The notes: a model not told the origin generated them from the letters alone. DNA of 44,656 nt from Nitrospinaceae bacterium (GCA_029261475.1 JAJDBG010000004.1:1-44656), one strand, 5' to 3'; positions 33,705-43,002 are shown, numbered from the stretch's first letter. Numbers and translations are program-made.

Positions 33705-34735
33705 CAGAAAAAGCTCTCAATCTAGCAGCCTATAAAGCCGAACATATCACCGCTCCGGTTTCTTTACACGCTAACGAGAATCCATACCCTCCGTCACCGG
33801 AACTATTGGAAGAACTGCGGGAATCACTGGTAACCTTAGAGCTCAACCGTTACCCCGATCCGGATGGCCAAAAACTAAAAGCAAGTTTATCGGAAAAACT
33901 GGGCACCACTCCCGACCATCTGGTTTTAGGAAATGGCTCTGATGAATTGATTCAACTTTTGATCCAGGTATTCTGCGATCCGGGTGACCGTGTCGCTTTT
34001 CCAGACCCAACATTTTCGATGTATTCGATCATTGCCCGAGGTTTAGGTGTCGAACCATATCCTTTGGTGTTGTCCGATCAATGGGACTTCAAGGCCCCTG
34101 AAAATTTTGATTCTTGGAAGCAGGAAAAAGTCAAGATTGTCTTCTTCAGCTATCCCAACAACCCAACTGGGAATTGTTTTTCCGCCGAAGAGATACAAAA
34201 AGTATTGAACAACTTCGAAGGTATCATCGTATTAGATGAAGCTTACTACGATTTTGCCCGTAAAACTTTTTTAGACAAATTAAAGCAACACCCCAATCTT
34301 ATTTTATTGCGAAGTCTATCGAAAATTGGACTTGCAGGATTGCGAGTGGGCTACGGCATTGCCGACCCTTGCATCATCAGACACATCAATAAAATGCGAC
34401 TCCCCTACAATCTGAATTCCATTTCGCAATTCATGACCGAGCGTTTGTTGGCCCGATTTTCCACTGTCGAAGATCAAGTGGATATCCTGTTGCAAGAGAG
34501 GGAGCGCATGAGCACCCAGATGGTAAAAATAAAAGGAATCCAGCCCTACCCCAGCGATTCAAATTTTATTTTATTCAAAGCCACAGAGGGTACCGCATTG
34601 CACCAACGTTTATTGAGCTCTGGAGTTCTGATACGCAACCTGGTAGGTCATCCTCGTCTCAAAGACTGCCTGCGTGTGACAGTGGGAACTCCTGAGCAAA
34701 ACGACAAGTTTTTATCCTTATTAGCCTCCGAATAA
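33674..34735 (+). CDS. hisC: Histidinol-phosphate aminotransferase
   Basis: A 353-residue fold-type I PLP enzyme. Marks: LHANENPYPPSPELLEEL at the N-terminus, NRYPDPDG, LGNGSDELIQLL, PNNPTGN (161-167), LDEAYYDFA and the PLP lysine K217 in LRSLSKIGLAGLRVGY. It catalyses imidazole-acetol phosphate amination in histidine synthesis. It begins inside gmk (31-base overlap), and no other his gene flanks it. Related aminotransferases for aromatic residues are possible, but the motifs favour HisC. Confidence 0.93.
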   Translation: MLPAFLEKLITEKALNLAAYKAEHITAPVSLHANENPYPPSPELLEELRESLVTLELNRYPDPDGQKLKASLSEKLGTTPDHLVLGNGSDELIQLLIQVFCDPGDRVAFPDPTFSMYSIIARGLGVEPYPLVLSDQWDFKAPENFDSWKQEKVKIVFFSYPNNPTGNCFSAEEIQKVLNNFEGIIVLDEAYYDFARKTFLDKLKQHPNLILLRSLSKIGLAGLRVGYGIADPCIIRHINKMRLPYNLNSISQFMTERLLARFSTVEDQVDILLQERERMSTQMVKIKGIQPYPSDSNFILFKATEGTALHQRLLSSGVLIRNLVGHPRLKDCLRVTVGTPEQNDKFLSLLASE

Positions 34736-34756
34736 TTTAAACGGCCCTACACCGAT

Positions 34757-35776
34757 ATGCGGTATTTTAAAATTGCAATCGTTGGAGGTTTTGTCGCTGG
34801 GATCTCCCTGTTATTTTATATCGTTGGACTGCTATACCATCAAACCACCACCCCTGCTGGAACAACAAAGCAATCTACTATCATAGAAATCCCGGCAGGT
34901 GCCAGCCTGACACGCATTTCGCATATTCTATCCGAGAGAAAGCTGATACAAAGTCCTTCGGCCTTTCGTCTCCTGGCCTACATAAAAAACCAACAGACGC
35001 AAATTCAAGTCGGCGAATTCGATCTCAATCCTGCAATGACACCTGGGGAAATATTGGAAAGAATCACCTCAGGCAAAGCTGTATTGCATAGCATCACCAT
35101 TCCTGAAGGTTATCGAATTCTGGAGATCAATCAATTATTAGAAAGCAAAGGGATCACTAAAAATAACGAATTCATTCTGCAGGCAAGCAATCCAGACTTA
35201 CTTCGACAATTTAATATCCCCAGTGATTCACTGGAAGGTTATCTGTTTCCCGACACCTACCATTTTAACCGCAATACCAATGCTCAAGCCATTGTCGAAA
35301 CAATGCTAAACACATTCAAGGAAAAAGTCTTAAAAAAAGAATTCGTAAAGCAAGCTCAAGAGATAGATTTCAGCTTCCACGAAATTGTGACACTCGCTTC
35401 AATCATAGAAAAAGAAACAGGTGCCGCTGAGGAACGAAAAATGATCTCATCCGTCTTTCACAATCGCCTGGAAAAAAATATGCTCCTGCAAACGGACCCT
35501 ACGGTGATTTACGCCATTAAAAATTTTGACGGGAACCTTCGGAAAAAAGATCTATCTATCGATTCGCCTTACAATACTTATAAATATAGCGGCTTACCAC
35601 CCGGGCCTATAGCAAGCCCTGGACTGGAAGCAATCATTGCGGCCTTAAACCCAGACGACACTGAAAACCTGTATTTCGTTTCCAAACAAGATGGGCACCA
35701 TAAATTCTCAAAAAACCTGGCCGACCATAATCGAGCCGTTCAAAAATACCAGTTAAGACGCAGTGCCTCACGCTGA
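34757..35776 (+). CDS. mltG: Endolytic peptidoglycan transglycosylase MltG
   Basis: A 339-residue YceG/MltG protein: one N-terminal membrane helix (about residues 5-26), a LysM-like segment (about 40-105), and the catalytic domain with LEGYLFPDTYHF, the glutamate in LASIIEKETG (E218), VFHNRL, LQTDPTVIYA, SPYNTYKYSGLPPGPI and NLYFVSKQDGHHKFSK. MltG cleaves nascent glycan strands in the periplasm and helps set their length. It follows hisC after 21 bases and is probably in the same transcript. Confidence 0.96.
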   Translation: MRYFKIAIVGGFVAGISLLFYIVGLLYHQTTTPAGTTKQSTIIEIPAGASLTRISHILSERKLIQSPSAFRLLAYIKNQQTQIQVGEFDLNPAMTPGEILERITSGKAVLHSITIPEGYRILEINQLLESKGITKNNEFILQASNPDLLRQFNIPSDSLEGYLFPDTYHFNRNTNAQAIVETMLNTFKEKVLKKEFVKQAQEIDFSFHEIVTLASIIEKETGAAEERKMISSVFHNRLEKNMLLQTDPTVIYAIKNFDGNLRKKDLSIDSPYNTYKYSGLPPGPIASPGLEAIIAALNPDDTENLYFVSKQDGHHKFSKNLADHNRAVQKYQLRRSASR

Positions 35777-35980
35777 CACAAAAAATAGCAGTTTTTAATG
35801 AAATAAATTAAACTGACTTGAGCAAATCTTGTCCAATCGGAAACCGCTGATTTTGCCCAAAACTTTGAATACAAATAAAGAAAATTATTCTCTGCAAACG
35901 CTATAAAATTTCTCCATCAAAGACGCTTTCCTTAAAGTACCTGCAAATGAAAATTCAAGAATAATATTGAGAGGAAAATA

Positions 35981-36727
35981 ATGATGGCCCCAGATGAGCT
36001 CGAACTCAGTAGCGAAGAGATCGCAGAGCAAAAACGTCAGGAAGAAGCGCGGCTGGCGGAGGTAGCAAAAATAGAACAGAACAAGACCCGATTGGCCTAC
36101 GGAAATCTAAGTGGGAAAAACTTAAGAGAAATCGATCTCAGCGACGGGAAAGCTAATCACGTTAACCTGTCAAACTCCACCCTGACCAACGCCAACTTGA
36201 TCAACGTAAATTTTTGCGATGCCAATCTCTACAACGCTGACCTTAGCAAAGCACAATTGATTGGGTCTGGGTTCATCCAGGCAAGCTTGGTTCAGAGTAA
36301 TCTTTCCCAAGCAGATTTGACCGACTGCGATTTTCGAGATGCTATTCTGGAAAATGCTAATCTCAAACTGGCCCTTCTCAACGGTGCTGACTTAAGCATG
36401 GCCAACCTGAGCTTTGCCATACTGGAGCAAGCCGATTTGAGAGAAGCCGACCTGACAGAAGCAAACCTTCACGGAGCCAACTTACGAGGTGCAAACCTAA
36501 CAGGAGCAAACTTGGACAGTGCCCTGCTTACCGACACTTTCTTGAAAGGAGCAAATCTTTCAACTCAAAAAAACCTAAGGGCTGAACAAATTGAATCTGC
36601 CAATATTGATAAAACGACAGTCCTTCCAGACCACATATCTATCAACTGGGTATCGGATAATACTTTCAAGTGCAGAGTGATTGCGCCTACCGAGAAGAGG
36701 AAAAACAGAAAGGTCACTAAAAAATAG
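35981..36727 (+). CDS. Pentapeptide-repeat protein with charged N-terminal helix
   Basis: A 248-residue protein. A charged helix occupies residues 1-40 (ELELSSEEIAEQKRQEEARL). Pentapeptide repeats run from about 44 to 195 (for example LREADLTEANLHGANLRGAN). A C-terminal cap contains LRAEQIESANIDKTTVLP and a basic tail (RKNRKVTKK). AGAGGA precedes the ATG. The cap is the same pattern as in the protein at 8358, so the two are probably paralogues. No TA-type target can be inferred. Confidence 0.9.
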   Translation: MMAPDELELSSEEIAEQKRQEEARLAEVAKIEQNKTRLAYGNLSGKNLREIDLSDGKANHVNLSNSTLTNANLINVNFCDANLYNADLSKAQLIGSGFIQASLVQSNLSQADLTDCDFRDAILENANLKLALLNGADLSMANLSFAILEQADLREADLTEANLHGANLRGANLTGANLDSALLTDTFLKGANLSTQKNLRAEQIESANIDKTTVLPDHISINWVSDNTFKCRVIAPTEKRKNRKVTKK

Positions 36728-36775
36728 TATCTGTAATCTTACCTTGCACTAAAAAGTGATAGAAAAAAATCACAG

Positions 36776-37315
36776 CTAATCCTCATTTTCCCCTTTGTTC
36801 AGAGCCTCGACCAAGCGAACCCATTCGGTGACAAGTTTCAAAATTCGGTCACTGATTCCAGAATTCACAATCGCCTCCCCTTCAAAATCAGAACCGATCG
36901 CGTAAACAAAACGCGGGACAATCCAACACCGAAAATCAAGCATCAAACTATTAGCTAAACTCACAGGTCCCATATAACTAGCCTTTCCACCAGCGGCGCA
37001 CAAGAAACCAACGACCTTTTCTTTCCAGGCAGAACCCGCGACTTCCAAAAGATTTTTGGCCGCCGCACTCGCATAAAAATTATAAACGGGGACCGCCAGC
37101 AAAATCCCATCGGCCTTAGTTATTCTTTCACGAATACGAACAACCCTCTCATCTTCATACACCGAATCGCCATCACATAAAGGGATATCTTCGTCAACGA
37201 GGTCAATCCAGTCCGCGGAATGCCCCAAAGCCTTGAGGTTTGAAAGAGCTGTTTTTGCCAACAAACAACTTCGGCTATTGGGATTCAAGCTTGCAGAAAT
37301 AATCAAATACGACAT
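36776..37315 (-). CDS. NADPH-dependent FMN reductase-type flavoprotein
   Basis: A 179-residue flavodoxin-fold protein. The N-terminal SASLNPNSRSCLLAKTAL segment is the FMN phosphate loop; GILLAVPVYNFYASAAAKN and the glycine-rich GFLCAAGGKASYMG region are typical of the family. Such enzymes reduce FMN, quinones or azo/nitro compounds with NAD(P)H. The specific substrate is unknown. AAGGAT precedes the ATG. Confidence 0.88.
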   Translation of the reverse strand: MSYLIISASLNPNSRSCLLAKTALSNLKALGHSADWIDLVDEDIPLCDGDSVYEDERVVRIRERITKADGILLAVPVYNFYASAAAKNLLEVAGSAWKEKVVGFLCAAGGKASYMGPVSLANSLMLDFRCWIVPRFVYAIGSDFEGEAIVNSGISDRILKLVTEWVRLVEALNKGENED

Positions 37316-37391
37316 AATATCCTTTTTAAAAAATTAAACGCGTCTACCCTTACCGTCTCATGAATCACCCGCAACGAAAGAAATCTGTTCA

Positions 37392-37583
37392 ATGAAAACT
37401 GTATTGATATCGATCGGAATTATAATACTTGGATACTACCTGCTCCCCATCATTGGTAATTTTATAGCCTTCGCGTTCAAAAGTTTTATGTTCCATTTTA
37501 TTTTAGATTACGGACTTTATATTGTGGCCTTCGCAGGTGGGGGGTGTTATTTTTGGTGGAAACATCTTAGACAAAAAGACTGA
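37392..37583 (+). CDS. Small hypothetical membrane protein
   Basis: A 63-residue frame with two hydrophobic segments (about residues 3-30 and 36-54) and a basic C-terminus (WWKHLRQKD). No clear ribosome-binding site. The membrane pattern supports a real gene, but short length keeps it uncertain. No family recognised. Confidence 0.5.
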   Translation: MKTVLISIGIIILGYYLLPIIGNFIAFAFKSFMFHFILDYGLYIVAFAGGGCYFWWKHLRQKD

Positions 37584-37625
37584 ACCCAGCCCACTCTCAA
37601 ACTTGGTTCCTCAACATGGGAAACA

Positions 37626-37868
37626 TTAGGCCATAAAGAAGCAAACCGCTTCCTTAATATCATCTACTTTAAATTTCTTCACAACTGGTCTACTTTCAGC
37701 GTCTGAGTAATGCTCCACAATAACCCATTGCTCCGTAATGCCAGATTTTTCCATGTAGATAGAAGCCCCCTCCATCATTACCCTGCCCGAACCACTGTTC
37801 AAATCATCTAAAATCGCTCTTGCTGAGAAATCCAGATTCAAACCGTTCCCATTGATTGTATCCGACAT
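37626..37868 (-). CDS. Small hypothetical soluble protein
   Basis: An 80-residue protein with a good ribosome-binding site (GGGAG, 6 bases before the ATG). It is mixed in character, with a C-terminal segment RPVVKKFKVDDIKEAVCFFM suggesting an alpha/beta fold. There is no signal peptide or membrane helix. Not recognised. It is divergent from cheB. Confidence 0.65.
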   Translation of the reverse strand: MSDTINGNGLNLDFSARAILDDLNSGSGRVMMEGASIYMEKSGITEQWVIVEHYSDAESRPVVKKFKVDDIKEAVCFFMA

Positions 37869-38085
37869 CCATTACTCCCTTTTCATGACTAGCCAAACCA
37901 AATCCCTTGTAAAACAAACTGCAACTGTAGGATATGACTCACTTTTATTAGTGGAAAATATAATTCCTATGGGTTAATCTATTCAAGCTTTTATTTTTTT
38001 TGGACTTAGGGTAATCATTGTTACTCAAACAACTACGACTTACCTAAATTTTAATTCAATTCTATAATAACTTTTATAAAAAAGT

Positions 38086-39174
38086 ATGCGAAAAATTAAG
38101 GTACTAATCGTTGACGATGCAGTAGTTGTCAGAAAAATTGTTTCAGATTCCCTAAGCGTCGACCCTGATATTGAAATCGTAGGCACTGCGGCAAACGGAA
38201 AAATCGGCTTATCAAAAATCGAACAATTGAAACCCGATTGTGTGACTCTTGATATAGAAATGCCGGAAATGGACGGAATAGAAACGCTTACTGAAATACG
38301 AAAATTATATCGCGATCTTCCTGTCATCATGTTCAGCACCTTAACCGAACGCGGCGGTGCAAAAACACTCGAAGCCTTGTCTTTAGGGGCGACAGATTAT
38401 GTCACCAAGCCCGCAAATGTCGGAAGTGTCTCCATTGCCATGCAAAGGGTCCGCGAGGAGCTCGCACCAAAAATAAAATTATTTTGCTCCAAAGCCGCGG
38501 GAATGACACTTTCACCCCAAGTCATTCCAGTCAAAGCACCCAGTCCAGTACGTCCCAAAATCCCAACCACTACCCTGAAACCTGCTGAAAAAAAGCGGAT
38601 TGATATTGTTGCCATCGGCGTATCAACCGGTGGGCCTAATGCGCTGGCTGAGCTATTTCCATTACTACCCGACAGTATACCCGTTCCAATTGTTCTCACA
38701 CAACATATGCCTCCCTACTTCACCAAACTATTAGCAGAGAGGCTTACAGCTAAATCACAGTTAAATATTCAAGAAGGAAAGGCGGGTCAAGCAATCCACC
38801 CTGGGGAAGCCTGGATTGCACCTGGGGATTACCATATGGAAGTGGCAAGAGTGGGGACAGCAGTGCAATTGAAAACCAATCAGAATCCACCAGAAAATTC
38901 ATGTCGTCCAGCAGTAGACCCCATGTTCAGATCTGTGCTAAAAGTCTACGGAGCCAATACACTTGCCGTTATCTTGACAGGTATGGGACAAGATGGACTA
39001 AAAGGATGTGAGGAAATAAAAGCAGCAGGAGGACAAGTCATCGTCCAAGACGAAGAAACAAGTGTCGTGTGGGGAATGCCTGGTTTCGTAAGTCGGGCAG
39101 GACTCGCAGATAAAGTCCTGCCTCTAAATCAAATTGCGGGGGAAATAATGAATCGCCTGAAGTTTGGAAGATAG
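38086..39174 (+). CDS. cheB: Chemotaxis response regulator protein-glutamate methylesterase CheB
   Basis: A 362-residue two-domain protein. The receiver domain (about residues 1-125) has acidic residues D10/D11, phospho-acceptor D56 in LDIEMPEMDG, and the K of YVTKPAN. A linker (about 130-168) leads to the methylesterase domain with the catalytic serine in GVSTGGPNAL, histidine in LTQHMPP and aspartate in TGMGQDG. CheB removes methyl groups from receptors and deamidates them during adaptation. A TATAAT lies at 37959-37964 with a weak -35. No CheR or receptor is adjacent. Confidence 0.96.
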   Translation: MRKIKVLIVDDAVVVRKIVSDSLSVDPDIEIVGTAANGKIGLSKIEQLKPDCVTLDIEMPEMDGIETLTEIRKLYRDLPVIMFSTLTERGGAKTLEALSLGATDYVTKPANVGSVSIAMQRVREELAPKIKLFCSKAAGMTLSPQVIPVKAPSPVRPKIPTTTLKPAEKKRIDIVAIGVSTGGPNALAELFPLLPDSIPVPIVLTQHMPPYFTKLLAERLTAKSQLNIQEGKAGQAIHPGEAWIAPGDYHMEVARVGTAVQLKTNQNPPENSCRPAVDPMFRSVLKVYGANTLAVILTGMGQDGLKGCEEIKAAGGQVIVQDEETSVVWGMPGFVSRAGLADKVLPLNQIAGEIMNRLKFGR

Positions 39175-39199
39175 CGTCAGCCCCATTTCTAAAATCTGT

Positions 39200-39718
39200 T
39201 CAAGTGCCGGGCTTTCTGCCTATAGTTTCGCCCGGATTGACACCAGCAATTTTCAAAAGCATCTCCCCTTCGGCCATACTGTAATGCTGTTTACAAGTCG
39301 GAGTATTTCTTGGAAGTATAGGCTCCACATCTTTACCACGCATCATTGTAGGCAAGGACATTGCCGTTTTGACACCAATACCTGATAACCGTGCCACAAT
39401 ATCTCCAGCCAGGCAATTTGCTAACTCAGCAACCACACCGCCCATATCTTCACTATCGTAGGGAATATCGATACCAACAAATTTCAGGGCAATTTTTTCA
39501 GCCGATGATTTAGGCAAGGTCAACATTAGTAGCCAAGTGATATCCCCCGAAAAAGAAATCGTACCGACCACACCTTCCCCCACCTTCTTGGAATCGTCGT
39601 CACCATCGTACTCAGGCTCAGCGCCCATTATCATATTGAAAACCGAACCAACAGAGTCTTTAACGCAATCTGAAAGCTCCCCAGGAATAACCCCTTCCTT
39701 CATCTGCAGATCGACCAT
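39200..39718 (-). CDS. cheX: CheX-like chemotaxis phosphatase
   Basis: A 172-residue CheC/CheX-family protein with a strong AAGGAGG site. The family motif E-x-x-N is visible in VVAELANCLAGDIVARL, preceded by the SxDMG turn. CheX dephosphorylates CheY-P and so resets the signal. It has its own promoter candidate 200 bases upstream and converges with cheB (26-base gap). CheY lies upstream on the same strand. Confidence 0.85.
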   Translation of the reverse strand: MVDLQMKEGVIPGELSDCVKDSVGSVFNMIMGAEPEYDGDDDSKKVGEGVVGTISFSGDITWLLMLTLPKSSAEKIALKFVGIDIPYDSEDMGGVVAELANCLAGDIVARLSGIGVKTAMSLPTMMRGKDVEPILPRNTPTCKQHYSMAEGEMLLKIAGVNPGETIGRKPGT

Positions 39719-39915
39719 ACTCCTCCTTCGGTTAAACAGGGCAAATTCAAAAAGTAATGAGTATCTCTATCCTCTAAAAAACCAAGCCTGTACAACGAAC
39801 AAATAAGGCTAGACCTCTAGAAACAAGAATCCATTAAATAATCAAGTGGCAGAAACTGCCAACCCCGAAACCTCAATCAGCTGTTAATTAAATTTCACTA
39901 AAGTATATAAAAACA

Positions 39916-39944
39916 ATTATATAGCTTTTATATAAAAAGGTCAA
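39916..39944 (-). promoter_or_regulatory. Near-consensus sigma-70-type promoter for cheX
   Basis: On the minus strand TTGACC (39944-39939) is followed after exactly 17 bases by TATAAT (39921-39916). This is the best promoter match seen in the window. It points at cheX and implies a leader of about 190 bases. Confidence 0.75.
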
Positions 39945-40155
39945 TCCAAACTGTGCATTTTTTTATCAATCCATATCAAGCCAAATGCAAACAAATAAAA
40001 TCTAAATTCAGCCCAAAGAGGCTTTTAAAAAAAATGCAAACTCTTTAAAAAAAAAGTGAGTCAGGTTAGGCTTAAGTTACTAGTGAATTAAACGGGGAAG
40101 GTAAACTAAGAGTGAAAAACTAAATAGAAGAAAACGCTCAAAAGGGGTTCGAGCA

Positions 40156-40186
40156 AGCGGGGAGAGGGGCTCCCCTCTCCCCTGCT
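40156..40186 (-). terminator. Strong GC-rich hairpin just after cheY
   Basis: AGCGGGGAGAGGGG (40156-40169) pairs with CCCCTCTCCCCTGCT (40172-40186), with a single bulged base and a 2-base loop that would open to a slightly larger one. It starts 7 bases after the cheY stop. There is no U-tract directly behind it on either strand, so it may act as a 3' stabiliser or processing site instead of an intrinsic terminator. Confidence 0.6.
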
Positions 40187-40192
40187 AAAAAC

Positions 40193-40579
40193 TCACTTGA
40201 AAATAGCAGACACCTTTTCATCCAGTTGATTGGCATTGAAAGGCTTCACAATATATTGATTGACACCAGCCTGAACGGCTTCCATAATTTTTTCTTTATC
40301 GGCTTCTGAGGTTACCATAATAAAATTAACTTTTTTTATAGCATCACCACCACCGCGGACAGCCTTCAAAAACTCGATTCCAGTCATTTTCGGCATATTC
40401 CAATCCGAAACAACCAAATCGACTGGATTTTCCTCAAGCTTCTTCAAACCCATCGCGCCATCCTCAGCATCTGTAATATTGCCAGGGGTAAAACCAAGTT
40501 GCTTCAAAGTGTTTTTAATAATTTGCCGCATAACCGCAGAATCGTCAACAACCAGAACCTTTAAACTATCGTATGCCAT
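40193..40579 (-). CDS. cheY: Chemotaxis response regulator CheY
   Basis: The open frame reaches 40606, but the ATG at 40579 has AAGGG 6 bases upstream and gives the usual opening MAYDSLKVLVVDDSAVMRQI (128 residues). It is a single receiver domain with acidic residues DD12-13, phospho-acceptor D59 in VSDWNMPKMTG, T in MVTSEA and K in YIVKPFNA. CheY-P switches flagellar motor or other outputs. A hairpin (40629-40646) lies in its leader. Confidence 0.95.
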   Translation of the reverse strand: MAYDSLKVLVVDDSAVMRQIIKNTLKQLGFTPGNITDAEDGAMGLKKLEENPVDLVVSDWNMPKMTGIEFLKAVRGGGDAIKKVNFIMVTSEADKEKIMEAVQAGVNQYIVKPFNANQLDEKVSAIFK

Positions 40580-40628
40580 ACGCAACCCTTCCCAAAGAAA
40601 AATCAAAAAAAGTTTGCAGTCCCAAACC

Positions 40629-40646
40629 CTCCTACTCCAGTAGGAG
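40629..40646 (-). promoter_or_regulatory. Hairpin in the cheY leader
   Basis: CTCCTAC (40629-40635) and GTAGGAG (40640-40646) are exact inverted copies around a 4-base loop, 50 bases upstream of the cheY start. It may be an mRNA hairpin; no function is known. Confidence 0.4.
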
Positions 40647-40863
40647 AGAAACCACTTCAGGACTCCACCGCCTAGCTATTTACCCAAAACAAGTATATTA
40701 TTAAATCTACAGAAATTACACTTACAAAGCAACCTAATAAACATTTTTTCTACCTTATGCTCCACACAAATAGAATTCTATCCTTAGCCAAATACCTAAT
40801 TAAATAGACATAATAAAATCGAACCTATACTCGTGTACTAAGATAGAATATCCCCGTAAATCT

Positions 40864-41970
40864 TTAAACGGTAGCACCTAAAAAGTTAAAATCTTCATAC
40901 AGCGTATCTCTTTCCACAGGAACACGTCCCGACTCACGAATCATGTCAATGATCGTGTCTTTATGAAAAATCTGGTCCGTAACTGCTCCCGCCGCATGAG
41001 TGATTTTTTCCTCGACCACAGTTCCGTCCATATCGTCCGCACCATAGGAAAGAGCCATTTGTGCAATTTTAGGAGTGATCATAATCCAAAAGGCTTTGAT
41101 ATGTGGGAAATTATCTAGCATCAAACGCGATACAGCTAAAGCCCTCAAATCCAGTTGCCCCGGTGTCGTATGCAGAAAGCTTAAGTTGGTGTTTTCAGGA
41201 TGAAACGCTAAGGGAATGAACGTAAGGAAGCCACCCGTTTCATCCTGCAACTCGCGCAGTCGTACTAAGTGATCCACCCTCTCCTCAGCATTTTCAACAT
41301 GTCCATACAGCATGGTCGCATTGCTTTTCATCCCCGCCTCATGAACTTTCCTGTGCACGCTCAACCAATCTTCCGCATCGGTTTTTTCCGAACAAATTTT
41401 ACGCCTCACCCGCGTTGCAAAAATTTCAGCACCACCACCCGGTATCGACCCCAAGCCATGGTCTCTCAACAAACAAATGGTCTCCATCAAATCTTTTCCA
41501 GCAATCTCAGCTAAATATTCCAACTCAACAGCAGTGAATGCTTGAATATGAACCGATGGGAAACGAGATTTCAATCCCGCGAGCATATCCAGGTAATATT
41601 GAAAAGGAAGATCAGGGTGAAGCCCTCCAACAATATGAAATTCACTGACATCCCCGCCCTGGTATTTTTCAGCATCATCAAAAATTGTATCCAGCGATTT
41701 TGTATAAGCAGTAGGATCATCCGCCTTCACACCAAATGCGCAAAATTGACAACTGTTCACACAAACATTTGTGTGGTTGATATGGCGATTATGAATGAAG
41801 TAAGTACGATCTCCATGCAGACGTTCTCGGACAATATTTGCAAGGTAACCCACCCCCAACAAATCCGGCGTCTCCCACAAAACCACACCATCATCAAAAG
41901 ACAAACGTTCTCCGTTTGCCGTTTTTTCTGCTATAGAGACCAACCTGCTATCTTCGAATTCAAAAAGCAT
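40864..41970 (-). CDS. mqnE: Aminofutalosine synthase MqnE (radical SAM)
   Basis: A 368-residue radical-SAM enzyme. Cluster cysteines C70, C74 and C77 lie in HTNVCVNSCQFCAFG. MqnE-type marks include GGLHPDLPFQYYLDMLAGL, HIQAFTAVELEYLAEIAGK, LGSIPGGGAEIFATRVRRKI and SNATMLYGHVENAEERVDHL. It joins an adenosyl radical to the chorismate-derived enolpyruvyl benzoate to make aminofutalosine in the alternative menaquinone pathway. The prenyltransferase upstream on the same strand fits that pathway. Confidence 0.93.
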   Translation of the reverse strand: MLFEFEDSRLVSIAEKTANGERLSFDDGVVLWETPDLLGVGYLANIVRERLHGDRTYFIHNRHINHTNVCVNSCQFCAFGVKADDPTAYTKSLDTIFDDAEKYQGGDVSEFHIVGGLHPDLPFQYYLDMLAGLKSRFPSVHIQAFTAVELEYLAEIAGKDLMETICLLRDHGLGSIPGGGAEIFATRVRRKICSEKTDAEDWLSVHRKVHEAGMKSNATMLYGHVENAEERVDHLVRLRELQDETGGFLTFIPLAFHPENTNLSFLHTTPGQLDLRALAVSRLMLDNFPHIKAFWIMITPKIAQMALSYGADDMDGTVVEEKITHAAGAVTDQIFHKDTIIDMIRESGRVPVERDTLYEDFNFLGATV

Positions 41971-42141
41971 ATTCCAACGCCTGAAAAAAAATTATTAAAA
42001 TATTCCGCACTCAGTTTCTTTCTTAAGCAACCAAAGAAACAAGGGAAAATGGGAACAGTAGAGTATTAATTTTCAAAAATCAAGCCTGCACACCTTCAAA
42101 TATATTTTAATCTATGAGGCCTGCCCCAAACAAAAAAAGCA

Positions 42142-43002
42142 TTAAATCCAGACACAATCAACAATCACAATAAACATCAGTATAACGCTCAGGCAACCAT
42201 TGACATTAAAAAATGCCATATTGACCTTGGACAAGTCATCCTCCTTTACCAACGAATGCTCGTAATAAAGCAAAAGAGCCGCGCCCACAACCCCCAACAA
42301 GTACAACCAGTCTAACAAAGGCTCCCACCATAAAACCAAAAGTAAGCCTATCATAATGGCGTGAAAAGCACCCGCAAGCTTTAAAGCACGCCCGACTCCA
42401 AAGCGACTCGGAATAGAAAATAAATCATTTTTTTCATCCCAATCCGCATCCTGACAAGAGTAAATCACATCAAAGCCCGCAAGCCAAAAGACAACCGCCG
42501 CACCTAGAAGTAAGGACGTAAGAGAAATTTCTTCCCGAACAGCGACCCAAGCCCCAACCGGAGCCGCCGAAATGGCCAAGCCCAACCAAAAATGAGAAAA
42601 ACTGGTGAAACGTTTCGTCAAAGAATAGAAAAATACCAAAACCAAAGCAACGGGAGAAAGTAAAAATGCCAACGGATTGAGCATATAGCTGGCAAAAACC
42701 AGCAAACCAGAAGAAACAAAAAGAAAAAACCAATACACCTTGGGAGAAATCATTCCCGAAGGAAGTGCGCGCCCACGTGTACGAGGGTTCAACCCATCAA
42801 AGCGAGCATCAGCCAACCGGTTGAAGGCCATCGCGGCATTTCGAGCACCAAACATAGCAACCACAATCCAAAACAAGACCATCCCCTCAGGCCACCCACC
42901 GGCCGCTAGAAAAGCACTCATAATCGCGAATGGGAGAGCAAAGATCGTGTGATGAATTTTAATATCACTAAAAATAATTTTAAGACTTTTTGAAATTTTC
43001 AC
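42142..43002 (-). CDS. mqnP: UbiA-family prenyltransferase, probably MqnP
   Basis: A 286-residue membrane protein with about eight helices, starting at GTG. The two aspartate-rich motifs of UbiA prenyltransferases are present: NRLADARFDGLNPRTRGR and DVIYSCQDADWDEKND. UbiA enzymes attach a polyprenyl chain to an aromatic ring. Its position 171 bases upstream of mqnE favours the futalosine-pathway prenyltransferase MqnP over 4-hydroxybenzoate prenyltransferase UbiA, although both share these motifs. Confidence 0.85.
   Translation of the reverse strand: MKISKSLKIIFSDIKIHHTIFALPFAIMSAFLAAGGWPEGMVLFWIVVAMFGARNAAMAFNRLADARFDGLNPRTRGRALPSGMISPKVYWFFLFVSSGLLVFASYMLNPLAFLLSPVALVLVFFYSLTKRFTSFSHFWLGLAISAAPVGAWVAVREEISLTSLLLGAAVVFWLAGFDVIYSCQDADWDEKNDLFSIPSRFGVGRALKLAGAFHAIMIGLLLVLWWEPLLDWLYLLGVVGAALLLYYEHSLVKEDDLSKVNMAFFNVNGCLSVILMFIVIVDCVWI

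Larger units (their letters stand above)
39719..40192. other. Intergenic region between cheY and cheX
   Basis: 474 bases, strongly AT-rich. It contains a near-consensus minus-strand promoter at 39916-39944 and a strong hairpin at 40156-40186 (both listed separately). No other open frame or RNA gene was recognised. Confidence 0.5.
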
